From NCBI GenBank assembly GCA_903921455.1, contig CAIXPZ010000104.1, positions 1 to 21,497 of the forward strand: a stretch of DNA of 21,497 nt, written 5' to 3'. How positions within the stretch are numbered: position 1 is the first letter of the stretch; each line of letters opens with the position of its first letter. The position numbers were made by a program, and so were the translations under genes. The notes below the pieces were generated by a model. It did not search any database, had not been told where the DNA came from, and worked only from the letters and a program-made list of their open reading frames with translations. Positions 1 through 7,073 of this stretch are shown in pieces. The DNA comes from an uncultured Verrucomicrobia subdivision 3 bacterium (GTDB taxonomy: Bacteria > Verrucomicrobiota > Verrucomicrobiae > Limisphaerales > UBA11358).

Positions 1-236
1 CATTTTACAGATTTTGAGCCTCACGCTCTTTGAGAAAATGCCCATTTCACAGGCACTCGCTCAACTCCCGCCCAATTCCCCATCACACGATGCCGATAAT
101 CATCAATGTTTACTGGGTTTTTAAGCGGGACAGGTGTGATTCGTATTCATCAATTGTTTAGCAATGACCTTCGTCACTTGTCGGCCGAGAATCGTCGTCA
201 GCGGAATAAGCGAACATTGAAAGCGAGTATGGGAGG
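1..236. other. Left-edge region with no supported gene
   Basis: This AT-richer stretch follows the stop codon of the alpha-galactosidase gene. I see no convincing coding sequence on either strand and no strong terminator hairpin with a U tract. A 39-codon minus-strand reading frame (121-240) overlaps the upstream stop by ATGA, but its composition and lack of recognisable sequence make it doubtful. Confidence 0.5.
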
Positions 237-1880
237 TCATGGGGAAATTGCTGTGGCTCGCGGAGAATTGGTTGCGCAGCCAAGTTTCAACAATAAGACG
301 CCATGCGGTTCCATGACCGCCTGGATTGAGCCATTCGCGTCGGGAAGATCCGCTTGGCGCCAGAGATCACGCACATGAAGCCGCCCCGGGATACCGATGC
401 GTTCAAACTTGTTGAACCGAAAAGACGCTTGTGTGTCGCTCCGGTTGAAGAAGCCGAGCGCCCATCCGCCATCCTCCAATTCCTTCTTGAAAATATCTAC
501 CGCTCCGCAGGTGGCGACCCGAACTGCTTGCCGCCCCAAGGCATCCTGATCGAGGGCAAGCACCTCATCGTTGCCCAAGAGACTGAGGGTGAAAGCATCG
601 AGATGTTCCAAATCACAACCAATGAGCAAGGGTGCGGAAAGAAGGCACCACAGGCTGATGTGTGAATATTGTTCGGCGGGCGTCAGGTTGGACGGATGCA
701 ACTTCGGCCCCCAGCCCACCCGACCGACCACCAGCATGTCGGGATCGTTCCAATGCCCCGGCCCGGCGTAAGGTGCCCACCGATCTTGGCTGAACGCGAT
801 TTCTGAAACACCATAGCGCCAGTTGGTGTCACTCTTTTCCCAATAATCCCAGATATCACCGGTGGTCCGCCAACAGTTGGCCAACTCCGCAAATTGAGTT
901 GCGTTGGTAAAAGGCGCACTATTGGAAAGGCTGTAAAGTATGTCCCGGCTGCTTTTTTTTAGCGCGACACTCATTTCCTTGACATGCGCAAGGTCATTGG
1001 GATTCCAATCGTATTTAAGATAATCAAAACCCCAGTCCGCCCATTGCCGGGCATCGTTCGCCGCAAAGGAATAGCTGCCAAACTTCGAATGACCACTCGT
1101 CACCAACTCTTGCGACCAGTCACCGCCAGAGTTGTCGCTAGAACCCCCAATGTGTTTGGCATAAGAGGTCACCCAAGGGGTCGAGTAAATGCCGGCCTTG
1201 AGTCCGAGATCATGAATATCGGCACAAAGTTTCTTCATGTCCGGAAATTTCTCATTGCCTTGGATCGCATGGAATTTTCCGCCTCGCTTTCCCTGCCACG
1301 TGTCGTCAATGTTCACATAGGTCCACCCGTGGTTAATGAGACCCGAATCAACCAGCGCACGGGCAGAACTCATGACCTTCTCTTGGTCAACCGCCTTCGC
1401 CCAGCAGTTCCAACTATTCCACCCCATCGGCGGCGTCAGCGCGATCCGGTCGCCAACAACAATCCGGAATTGCTTCTCGGCGCTTCCTTTGGCATTGGTT
1501 ACTTTGAGTGTGACAACATACTCCCCCTTCCTTTTCAACAATCCGGTGATCTGCCCGGTCTTGGAATCCAAATCCAGCCCTTTCGGCAAGTCCGTCGCGC
1601 TGAATTTCATAGGCCGCTCCCCGGTGGCGGGAATCGTGTAAAGAAACGGCGATCCGGGCCTTACGCCAAACACCGATGGACCGTTGATCCGCGGCGACGG
1701 CTTGGCCGAAGGAGTCAGAATGCGGGCGGCCAACAATGCCGATTCCGCGTCCAGCCGGGCGTCACCGTTTTGCAACTTGAACTCCGCCCCGGCAAGCTGG
1801 TTGGTCGACGCGGCAAAGGTGGGCGAATAAAATAGCACCAGGGCAAGCAGCGTTGTAAAAGAAACTGGTTTTGCTTTCAT
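237..1880 (-). CDS. Secreted GH27 alpha-galactosidase with N-terminal putative Ig domain
   Basis: A 547-residue protein predicted to remove terminal alpha-D-galactose (or beta-L-arabinopyranose, a known GH27 variant activity) from oligo- or polysaccharides outside the cytoplasm. Residues 1-23 form a signal peptide ending TFAA. Residues ~64-142 resemble a He_PIG-type Ig fold, with the phrase GLDLDSKTGQITG. The GH27 barrel starts at PPMGWNSWN (~150-158). The expected nucleophile is Asp291 in YLKYDWN, and the acid/base is Asp342 in WRTTGD, matching the R-x3-D signature. WNDPDML (~377-383) is the usual family block. I chose ATG at 1880 because the longer frame overlaps the upstream fucosidase gene and would bury the signal peptide behind 40 unrelated residues. 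The gap to that gene is 34 nt, so this is probably the last gene of the glycosidase operon. Family and catalytic residues are clear; the natural substrate is inferred. Confidence 0.93.
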   Translation of the reverse strand: MKAKPVSFTTLLALVLFYSPTFAASTNQLAGAEFKLQNGDARLDAESALLAARILTPSAKPSPRINGPSVFGVRPGSPFLYTIPATGERPMKFSATDLPKGLDLDSKTGQITGLLKRKGEYVVTLKVTNAKGSAEKQFRIVVGDRIALTPPMGWNSWNCWAKAVDQEKVMSSARALVDSGLINHGWTYVNIDDTWQGKRGGKFHAIQGNEKFPDMKKLCADIHDLGLKAGIYSTPWVTSYAKHIGGSSDNSGGDWSQELVTSGHSKFGSYSFAANDARQWADWGFDYLKYDWNPNDLAHVKEMSVALKKSSRDILYSLSNSAPFTNATQFAELANCWRTTGDIWDYWEKSDTNWRYGVSEIAFSQDRWAPYAGPGHWNDPDMLVVGRVGWGPKLHPSNLTPAEQYSHISLWCLLSAPLLIGCDLEHLDAFTLSLLGNDEVLALDQDALGRQAVRVATCGAVDIFKKELEDGGWALGFFNRSDTQASFRFNKFERIGIPGRLHVRDLWRQADLPDANGSIQAVMEPHGVLLLKLGCATNSPRATAISP

Positions 1881-1914
1881 ATTAATCTTAAATCGTTCCA
1901 AGGATTGAGGCGGC

Positions 1915-3693
1915 CTATTTTGAAACCGGCAACTGCTCAGAAATCGCCTTGGCCACCTGCTGGCCGAGAAAGTCATATCCTTCATCTTTGAAATGCACAT
2001 CGTTCGGCCGCTGATACTCGCCCAAGTGCGGCGTGACCGCAGTGAACAGATCGTCCACCGGAATATTATGCTGCTTCATGATCGCGGCGGCAGCCTGATT
2101 GCGCTCGACAATGGAAGCGGCAGTCTGCTTTTGTTTCGGATCATTGGGAATGGGCGTGGTGCTGGCCCAGACGAGTTTTGCGCCGGTCTTTTCCAAGCGC
2201 GCAATGATGGTCTCCAATCGCTTCGTGTAGTCGGCAATGGAAGTGTTCCGGTCATGGATGCCGAAGTTGAAGTGAATCACATCCCATTTTCCATCGCCCA
2301 GCCAAAGGTCAATTTTCTTTAGCCCGTTGGCGGTCGGGCCGCAATTTTCCGGAGCGCGATGAACATTGGCCTTGCCGGCCAGATCTTTCCGCGTGGCCAG
2401 CGTGTAACCGCGAGAGACGGAATCTCCAATGAGCAGGACGCGCGGAAGCTGCGGATCGTCCGCCACAAAATCCCAAGCCGTTTCATGCCCGGCATCCTTT
2501 TCCTTGTAATAAATCGGCAGATAGAAGCTGCCCAGATTGGCTTCCAGCGTTTGCTCCCAGGCCAACTGCGTCGGCGTCATCGCGGCTTTTCGTTTTGCCT
2601 CGCGCGCCAACATCGCCGGCGTAATACCGGAAGATTGCTGCTGCTTGGCAGCCTCTTTGGCATTGGTCGGCTCGCCACCCGACGAGAGTTTTTTGCCGAC
2701 TTCCGCCAGAACTTGCACGGCATACGGATCGAGCAAGCCATCTGGATTCGGTCCGACATCCAGCAGATAATTGCAATTGCGCTCGTTGTAGAATTTGAGT
2801 TTTGCGAGCACCTCCTCGGCGGTATGCGTGTTATTTGAAGTCGCTGGTTCATTCCAAAACCAACAACCTTTTCGATTGAGGACATCGCAGGTTTCAGCCG
2901 GCAGGTTATTCGTCGCCGGAAAAGGCTCTTTGCGAATGGGCGCCTCATAACTAAAGACATCGGAGACATCCAGCTTGCTGGCGTTGTTCGCCACCACGAT
3001 GCAGTTGGGTTGGAGCGAGTGGATCAGGTTTTTTATATCAAGCCATTCCTTGCGCGAGAGCATCACTACGTATTGGTCGCACCAGAGAAGGTCAATCGGG
3101 CCGTAATTGGTGAGCAGTTCCGTCATTTGCTGCTTGATGAATCCGTGGTAATCACCCGCCGCCTCGGGAGGCAGGCCGAACAGGTTGGTCGCGCCATCCG
3201 GCATCCCTTTACCTCGGGTATAATCTCTGGGGAAACAATAGTATAGGCCGACCTTCAAACCGCGCGAACGGAACGCGTCAACAAACTCGCGAACGATGTC
3301 GCCCTTACCGTCCTTAAAATTTTTGAAGGACTGAATGCCGTGCGCAGTGTATTTGCTCGGCCACAGGCAGTAACCCTCGGTGTGCTTGGCGGTGAGCACG
3401 GCATACTTCATACCGGCGGCCTTGGCGGCGTCCGCCCACTGGCCGCAGTCAAGTTTGTCCGGCTTGAACAACAACGGGTCTTCATTGCCCAACGCCCATT
3501 CCTTGCCGACAAAAGTGCCCATGTTGAAATGGAGGAACAATCCGAACTTCCAATTCATGAATTCCTTCTGCGCCGCCGTCAGTTCTGGCGTTGTGCCAGA
3601 TGAAGCAGTTTCTGCCGAAGCGAATAACGGAAATCCAGCCCCAATCGTGGCGCAGGCTAACAATGATAGAATTCGCGCATTCACTTTTTTCAT
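1915..3693 (-). CDS. Secreted bifunctional GH29 alpha-L-fucosidase / SGNH hydrolase fusion
   Basis: A 592-residue protein with signal peptide (1-~27, ending FASA). Residues ~40-340 are a GH29 alpha-L-fucosidase domain: FGLFLHFNMG, VLTAKHTEGYCLWPSKYT and LKVGLYYCFPRDY are family blocks. The nucleophile is probably Asp206 in LLWCDQY, where most GH29 members have LWFDG. After a linker (~340-410), residues ~416-590 form an SGNH/GDSL esterase domain with block I GDSVS (Ser425), Asn476 in FNFGIHD, and block V NDVHF (His567). Block V has Asn564 where DxxH families usually have Asp. The combination suggests removal of fucose plus an ester group, probably acetyl, from the same glycan. That is inference, because SGNH domains can also act on other esters. 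The ATG lies 3 nt after the stop of the stand-alone SGNH gene (TGATTTATG), implying translational coupling. No Shine-Dalgarno motif is visible. Confidence 0.9.
   Translation of the reverse strand: MKKVNARILSLLACATIGAGFPLFASAETASSGTTPELTAAQKEFMNWKFGLFLHFNMGTFVGKEWALGNEDPLLFKPDKLDCGQWADAAKAAGMKYAVLTAKHTEGYCLWPSKYTAHGIQSFKNFKDGKGDIVREFVDAFRSRGLKVGLYYCFPRDYTRGKGMPDGATNLFGLPPEAAGDYHGFIKQQMTELLTNYGPIDLLWCDQYVVMLSRKEWLDIKNLIHSLQPNCIVVANNASKLDVSDVFSYEAPIRKEPFPATNNLPAETCDVLNRKGCWFWNEPATSNNTHTAEEVLAKLKFYNERNCNYLLDVGPNPDGLLDPYAVQVLAEVGKKLSSGGEPTNAKEAAKQQQSSGITPAMLAREAKRKAAMTPTQLAWEQTLEANLGSFYLPIYYKEKDAGHETAWDFVADDPQLPRVLLIGDSVSRGYTLATRKDLAGKANVHRAPENCGPTANGLKKIDLWLGDGKWDVIHFNFGIHDRNTSIADYTKRLETIIARLEKTGAKLVWASTTPIPNDPKQKQTAASIVERNQAAAAIMKQHNIPVDDLFTAVTPHLGEYQRPNDVHFKDEGYDFLGQQVAKAISEQLPVSK
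2150..2171. repeat. 22-nt exact repeat shared by the two SGNH domains, copy 1
   Basis: Identical to 3938-3959. It encodes the WASTTPI segment of the SGNH domain fused to the fucosidase. Exact identity across seven codons, including third positions, fits a duplication of the esterase domain. Flanking sequence has diverged. Confidence 0.7.
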
Positions 3694-3696
3694 AAA

Positions 3697-4482
3697 TCAA
3701 GGTTTTTCGTTCAAAGCCGCAATGACTGATTTGCTGACGGTATCGGCCAAAAGCTTGGAACCGTTGACACTCCAATGAAACTGATCGCCGCGCGCCAGCG
3801 CAAGATTGCCGGCCATCAGCGTGTAAAGGTCATCCACGGGAATCTTTTCTTCCGCCATAACCTTTGCGGCCATCCGGTTGTGCTCGATGATGATGGAATT
3901 GAGTTCCGCATCTAGTTCAACCTTGCCTTGGGTCATGATGGGCGTGGTGCTGGCCCAGATGATTTTTGCCTTGGGACATTTTTGGCGGATGACTTTGACA
4001 AAAGCTTTGGTGAGCGGTTCGAATTGTCCTTCCGGAATCCGGGATTGTTTTTCCGCCTTGCCCGAGTCCACGCGATCCTTCTGCCAGCCATGCAATCCAA
4101 CATTGATATGCACCACAGCATACTGACCGTGCGTCAGCACTTCGGCCAGCAGCGCGTTGAACTTTTCAGATTGGTAATACGGGTTGACCCAGGCGTCCAC
4201 ATTGGCTTTACCGTTCAGCGATTTAACAGCGAAGTAAAGGTAGCCATTGAGGATCGAATCCCCGACGAGCAACACGCGCGGCAGCGTGGCGTCGGTGACC
4301 ACCGCTTTTTCTAAACGCCAAGTCTTGCCGTTGGCTTGAACCCGCGCGTCTTTTTCCACGGCATGACTGATGCCGGCTTCAGCGGCATTCGTGATTTCAT
4401 GGCCTGACTGAGCTTGCGCCGACAATGTAAACGCCAAGGTCAGAAAAGTTGTTTGCAATAGCTGATGGATGACAGAATTCAT
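3697..4482 (-). CDS. Secreted SGNH/GDSL-family esterase
   Basis: A 261-residue protein with signal peptide (1-~25, ending SAQAQ) and one SGNH-hydrolase domain. Block I is VGDSIL with Ser76, the oxyanion Asn is likely Asn127 in HINVGLHG, and block V is DQFHW with Asp233 and His236, a complete D-x-x-H. The family removes acyl groups such as acetyl from carbohydrates; a carbohydrate esterase role is inferred from the neighbours. It is clearly homologous to the C-terminal domain of the next gene's product: both have PRVLLxGDS, NGKANV or AGKANV, WASTTPI and IPVDDL in the same order. Alternative upstream ATG codons exist at 4521 and 4593. I prefer 4482 because it places a standard signal peptide at the N-terminus and avoids overlap with the GH79-like gene. 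Confidence 0.85.
   Translation of the reverse strand: MNSVIHQLLQTTFLTLAFTLSAQAQSGHEITNAAEAGISHAVEKDARVQANGKTWRLEKAVVTDATLPRVLLVGDSILNGYLYFAVKSLNGKANVDAWVNPYYQSEKFNALLAEVLTHGQYAVVHINVGLHGWQKDRVDSGKAEKQSRIPEGQFEPLTKAFVKVIRQKCPKAKIIWASTTPIMTQGKVELDAELNSIIIEHNRMAAKVMAEEKIPVDDLYTLMAGNLALARGDQFHWSVNGSKLLADTVSKSVIAALNEKP
3938..3959. repeat. 22-nt exact repeat shared by the two SGNH domains, copy 2
   Basis: Identical to 2150-2171, encoding WASTTPI in the stand-alone SGNH esterase. Confidence 0.7.
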
Positions 4483-4558
4483 GCCTGTTTTTATTAAATT
4501 GATTCTCTTGATGGTTGTCATGCGCCAGCTTGTGCATACGGCGATTAGATTCAAATTG

Positions 4559-4578
4559 GCGTTGCATATTTGTAACGC
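4559..4578. promoter_or_regulatory. Near-perfect 8-4-8 inverted repeat upstream of the SGNH esterase gene
   Basis: GCGTTGCA-TATT-TGTAACGC is an inverted repeat with 8-bp arms, one mismatch and an AT-rich 4-bp centre. It lies just after the GH79-like stop codon and ~77 nt before the esterase ATG. It could be a repressor or activator site inside the glycosidase cluster, or a chance palindrome. It does not match the 20-bp dyad seen at the repeat-protein genes. Confidence 0.3.
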
Positions 4579-4579
4579 A

Positions 4580-6127
4580 TCAATGGTTCGCACTAGCTTC
4601 CAGCAAATTGACGGGGGTCAGTTTGATGATTACCGCCGAACTGGCGGGCACATCCACTTGGCAATTTTCTACACCAGCAGCGCCACTCGTGATCGAAATG
4701 GGACTCCAATTTTCGGCAAAATCTCCGGTTGAGGAAATCTCCCTGCCGCCGAGCATTCCCCCAGAAGTGGCGGCCACATCGGTCTGCGGTGCGTTAAGAC
4801 AGATAATCTGCCCCGTCCGCTTATTTCGGTGACCGGTTTGAATGTTCACACTGACATCATGCGCATCAGATCCGTTTTCCTTGTTGATCAAGGTAATATA
4901 GACCGCGCCCTGCTCATCCAATGTGGCATAAGCGTTGACATTGACCTGTTGGGGATTGCTGATTTCCACCGGGAGAATTTTTCCGTGGGCGCCGAGATTA
5001 AAGGCCTTGAGGCCATAAGCCAACGGACGGGCTTGATAGCCATTCGCGCCGGACAAAAACACCGCGTAACGGGCCGGCCGGAGATTGGCCCCGGCTGCCA
5101 CTTGGTCACCGGTGTGAAAGTTCAAACCTGCCGCACCGTGTTCCGCCCACCAATACATGAAATCCAATCCCCACAAGGCGGCGGCAAATGAGTCGCTCAC
5201 GCCAGCCGCGCCGGCATTGTAAAAACTGTTCACCTCTTCGAGCCGATACGGCAGTCCATTGGCAACCGCCTGCGGCACGAAACCATCATGGAGTTTTTTA
5301 TAGGTTTGCAAAAACTGATCGGACAACATTTGTCGCCGTCCGATTTCCGGATTTACCACCTTGTCGCCGGCCCCGCCGGGGTAAAGGTGCGCCGTAATCA
5401 AAGCCACTCGGTTGGATTGCCCGAATTCGGCAATGAACTTTTGGTTCCACGGTGCATTGTTATGGACGCCGGGGCCACAGAATTTCACCCCGGGCACTGC
5501 GGTGGCAATGGTCTCCGCAAACCGCTTCCACTCCTGCGCATAAGTTGAATAAGCAAAACGTTCCACTTCGGGCCCCATTTTTTGATGGTTGGGACGGGTA
5601 TCGGCTACGGCCACGGGATAAGCACTCGGCTCCTGGCCAATGGCGAAGGCTTCGATCTGCGGGGCGTAATGATCCATCAGATATTTCACCGTTTGCGCGT
5701 TTCGAGCGGCATCGCCACGGTATAGTTGCAGACCGTAAATGACTTTTACTTTTGCCAATTTGGCGAAAGCGAAAAAGCTCTCCCAGTCGGCCGGCCCAGG
5801 CAATTGGTCCGGCTGCGCGTCGCGGTCGGAGGTGTTGCCGCCCAGGCGCAGACTCCGGATGCCGAGCGTGCTAAACCAGTTGATCAGCGGCTGATTATCC
5901 GGTCGGAAATACCGGACTCCATTCGTGGCGGGCAACAACCGCGATTCTTCGAAGCTCAAACCAGTGAAGCCATCAGGAATAGCAGCTCCCACCGGCTCCT
6001 CGCGCAACGTAACCGTGACAGCGGCCAACTCCTTTGCCTCTGCTACCGGCCAACCCAAAAAAATGAAACCAGCCGACATCACCATGCAAATACCTGCCAG
6101 CGGACGTGATTTTGCGTTCAATTCCAT
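4580..6127 (-). CDS. Secreted GH79-like glycoside hydrolase (probable beta-glucuronidase)
   Basis: A 515-residue protein with signal peptide (1-~31, ending AEA). It has a TIM-barrel followed by a beta-sandwich C-terminal domain typical of GH79 (beta-glucuronidases and heparanase-like enzymes). The likely acid/base is Glu166 in AIGQEPSAYP, matching the family's GNEPD-type block. The likely nucleophile is Glu298 in RLEEVNSFY, followed by GVSDSFAAALWGLDFMYWW and GLNFHTGDQ, an arrangement I recognise from bacterial GH79 enzymes. The expected reaction is release of beta-linked glucuronic acid or 4-O-methyl-glucuronic acid, for example from arabinogalactan side chains. Family assignment is from motif memory, and a neighbouring GH30/GH39-like clan A family is the main alternative. 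The ATG at 6127 gives the signal peptide directly. It appears to open the glycosidase run and is preceded by an 18-bp inverted repeat. Confidence 0.8.
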   Translation of the reverse strand: MELNAKSRPLAGICMVMSAGFIFLGWPVAEAKELAAVTVTLREEPVGAAIPDGFTGLSFEESRLLPATNGVRYFRPDNQPLINWFSTLGIRSLRLGGNTSDRDAQPDQLPGPADWESFFAFAKLAKVKVIYGLQLYRGDAARNAQTVKYLMDHYAPQIEAFAIGQEPSAYPVAVADTRPNHQKMGPEVERFAYSTYAQEWKRFAETIATAVPGVKFCGPGVHNNAPWNQKFIAEFGQSNRVALITAHLYPGGAGDKVVNPEIGRRQMLSDQFLQTYKKLHDGFVPQAVANGLPYRLEEVNSFYNAGAAGVSDSFAAALWGLDFMYWWAEHGAAGLNFHTGDQVAAGANLRPARYAVFLSGANGYQARPLAYGLKAFNLGAHGKILPVEISNPQQVNVNAYATLDEQGAVYITLINKENGSDAHDVSVNIQTGHRNKRTGQIICLNAPQTDVAATSGGMLGGREISSTGDFAENWSPISITSGAAGVENCQVDVPASSAVIIKLTPVNLLEASANH

Positions 6128-6148
6128 AAATTAAATTCAGATGCCGAT

Positions 6149-6166
6149 TGCATGTGACCACATGCA
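6149..6166. promoter_or_regulatory. Perfect 8-2-8 inverted repeat before the GH79-like gene
   Basis: TGCATGTG-AC-CACATGCA is a perfect 18-bp dyad with a 2-bp centre. It lies 21 nt upstream of the GH79-like ATG and 27 nt downstream of the prepilin-like gene's stop, in a 66-nt gap. The position suits an operator or ribosome-access element for the glycosidase genes. A transcription terminator is unlikely because a 2-nt loop cannot fold well and no U tract follows. Confidence 0.4.
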
Positions 6167-6193
6167 GCTTGGCGGAAGGGCAGCGCACAGCGA

Positions 6194-6988
6194 TCAAAAT
6201 GGAGTTGATAACCCCACTGCCGATCCCGTGATGCGCACGGCTTCAACGTGGCCGTCAAAAAAAACATAGCTGCGGCGCGTGTCATGCGGCGGCTTGACTG
6301 CCAGCAAGGAAGTGGACCAGGGATTTCCCCCCAAACTGTATTGGTCTATGTCTGTCACCATCCACGGCATTTTGCCGCCCCAAATGGCGGCGGTGACTTC
6401 GGTCAATTTGTGCGGTTTGGTGGTGGTCGAATAACCAAACGGATCCCAGGGCATTTTTATTCCATCCGCGTTCAGGCTGATGTTGGGGGTAAATGTGGGG
6501 GTTGTGCATATGGCCCCATATACCGTCACCATGTTGGTGGCGGTCGGGTTGGCGATGGCATCTTTGAAAGTCGGGTTGGCGGCCATCGCGGCAGGACAGA
6601 GGAAAATCGGCACAGTCTTCCATTGGTTCGCCGTTGAATTGCCGCCGATATACTGCGCAATATAGGCAACCAACGCAGTATTGTTAGGCGCTGCCGTGCC
6701 CACACTTGGCCAATAGCTGGCAGTCTGACCGAACGTCAAACCTGATCCGCCTTCGCCGCCGGGCAGATAATCATTGTTGTCGCCGGCAAACATCATGACG
6801 CCCACGCCAATCTGCCTCAGGTTGCTGGTGCAGTTGGCAATGTAGGCCTTTTGTTTGGCCTTGGCCAAGGCCGGCAGCAGCATGGCCGCCAGGATGGCGA
6901 TGATGGCAATGACGACGAGCAGCTCGATCAAGGTGAACGCTCTGATCATTTTTTCACCCGCAGACTTCAGGGAATGATTTTTTTTCAT
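6194..6988 (-). CDS. Prepilin-type protein with H-X9-DG C-terminal motif (pseudopilin-like)
   Basis: A 264-residue protein with a class III signal: [11 protein letters not shown], prepilin peptidase cleavage expected before Phe18, and Glu22 at the conserved +5 position. A long hydrophobic helix follows, then the [10 protein letters not shown] segment common in PVC bacteria. The C-terminus carries His235, nine residues, then Asp245-Gly246 (FFDGHVE), the H-X9-DG motif of the PVC prepilin-like family. Such proteins are membrane-anchored pilin or type II secretion pseudopilin relatives; their exact role is unknown. PVC genomes usually carry many copies, often near polysaccharide-degradation genes. 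I chose ATG 6988 (MKKNHSLK); ATG 6994 would add two residues. Longer starts run into the upstream hairpin region. No Shine-Dalgarno motif is seen. Confidence 0.88.
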   Translation of the reverse strand: MKKNHSLKSAGEKMIRAFTLIELLVVIAIIAILAAMLLPALAKAKQKAYIANCTSNLRQIGVGVMMFAGDNNDYLPGGEGGSGLTFGQTASYWPSVGTAAPNNTALVAYIAQYIGGNSTANQWKTVPIFLCPAAMAANPTFKDAIANPTATNMVTVYGAICTTPTFTPNISLNADGIKMPWDPFGYSTTTKPHKLTEVTAAIWGGKMPWMVTDIDQYSLGGNPWSTSLLAVKPPHDTRRSYVFFDGHVEAVRITGSAVGLSTPF

Positions 6989-7014
6989 GGTCATAAATGA
7001 AACGTGCTTCAAAT

Positions 7015-7067
7015 CTGGAACTTGCGCGCCGCAAGCAACCCATCGCTCGCGGCGCCTGGGGTTCCAG
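7015..7067 (-). terminator. Large two-part intergenic hairpin between repeat-protein and prepilin-like genes
   Basis: The outer stem is CTGGAAC (7015-7021) with GTTCCAG (7061-7067). The inner stem is GCGCCGC (7026-7032) with GCGGCGC (7049-7055). Internal loops are 4 and 5 nt and the terminal loop is 16 nt. It begins 7 nt after the repeat-protein stop codon. No U tract follows, so it could be a factor-dependent terminator, an RNA-stability element that sets unequal expression of the two genes, or an attenuator. Confidence 0.45.
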
Positions 7068-7073
7068 TCCAAA

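Noticed and set aside
121..240. 39-codon minus-strand frame overlapping the GH27 stop as ATGA
   Set aside because: The overlap is suggestive, but the peptide has no signal peptide, transmembrane segment or known motif, and a 4-nt overlap can occur by chance.
984..1835. 283-codon plus-strand open frame
   Set aside because: It is antisense to the GH27 gene and its translation is Arg/Pro-rich without any family signature.
6989..7072. N-terminal extension of the prepilin-like gene to 7072
   Set aside because: The added 28 residues are encoded by the intergenic hairpin and would place the class III signal too far from the N-terminus.
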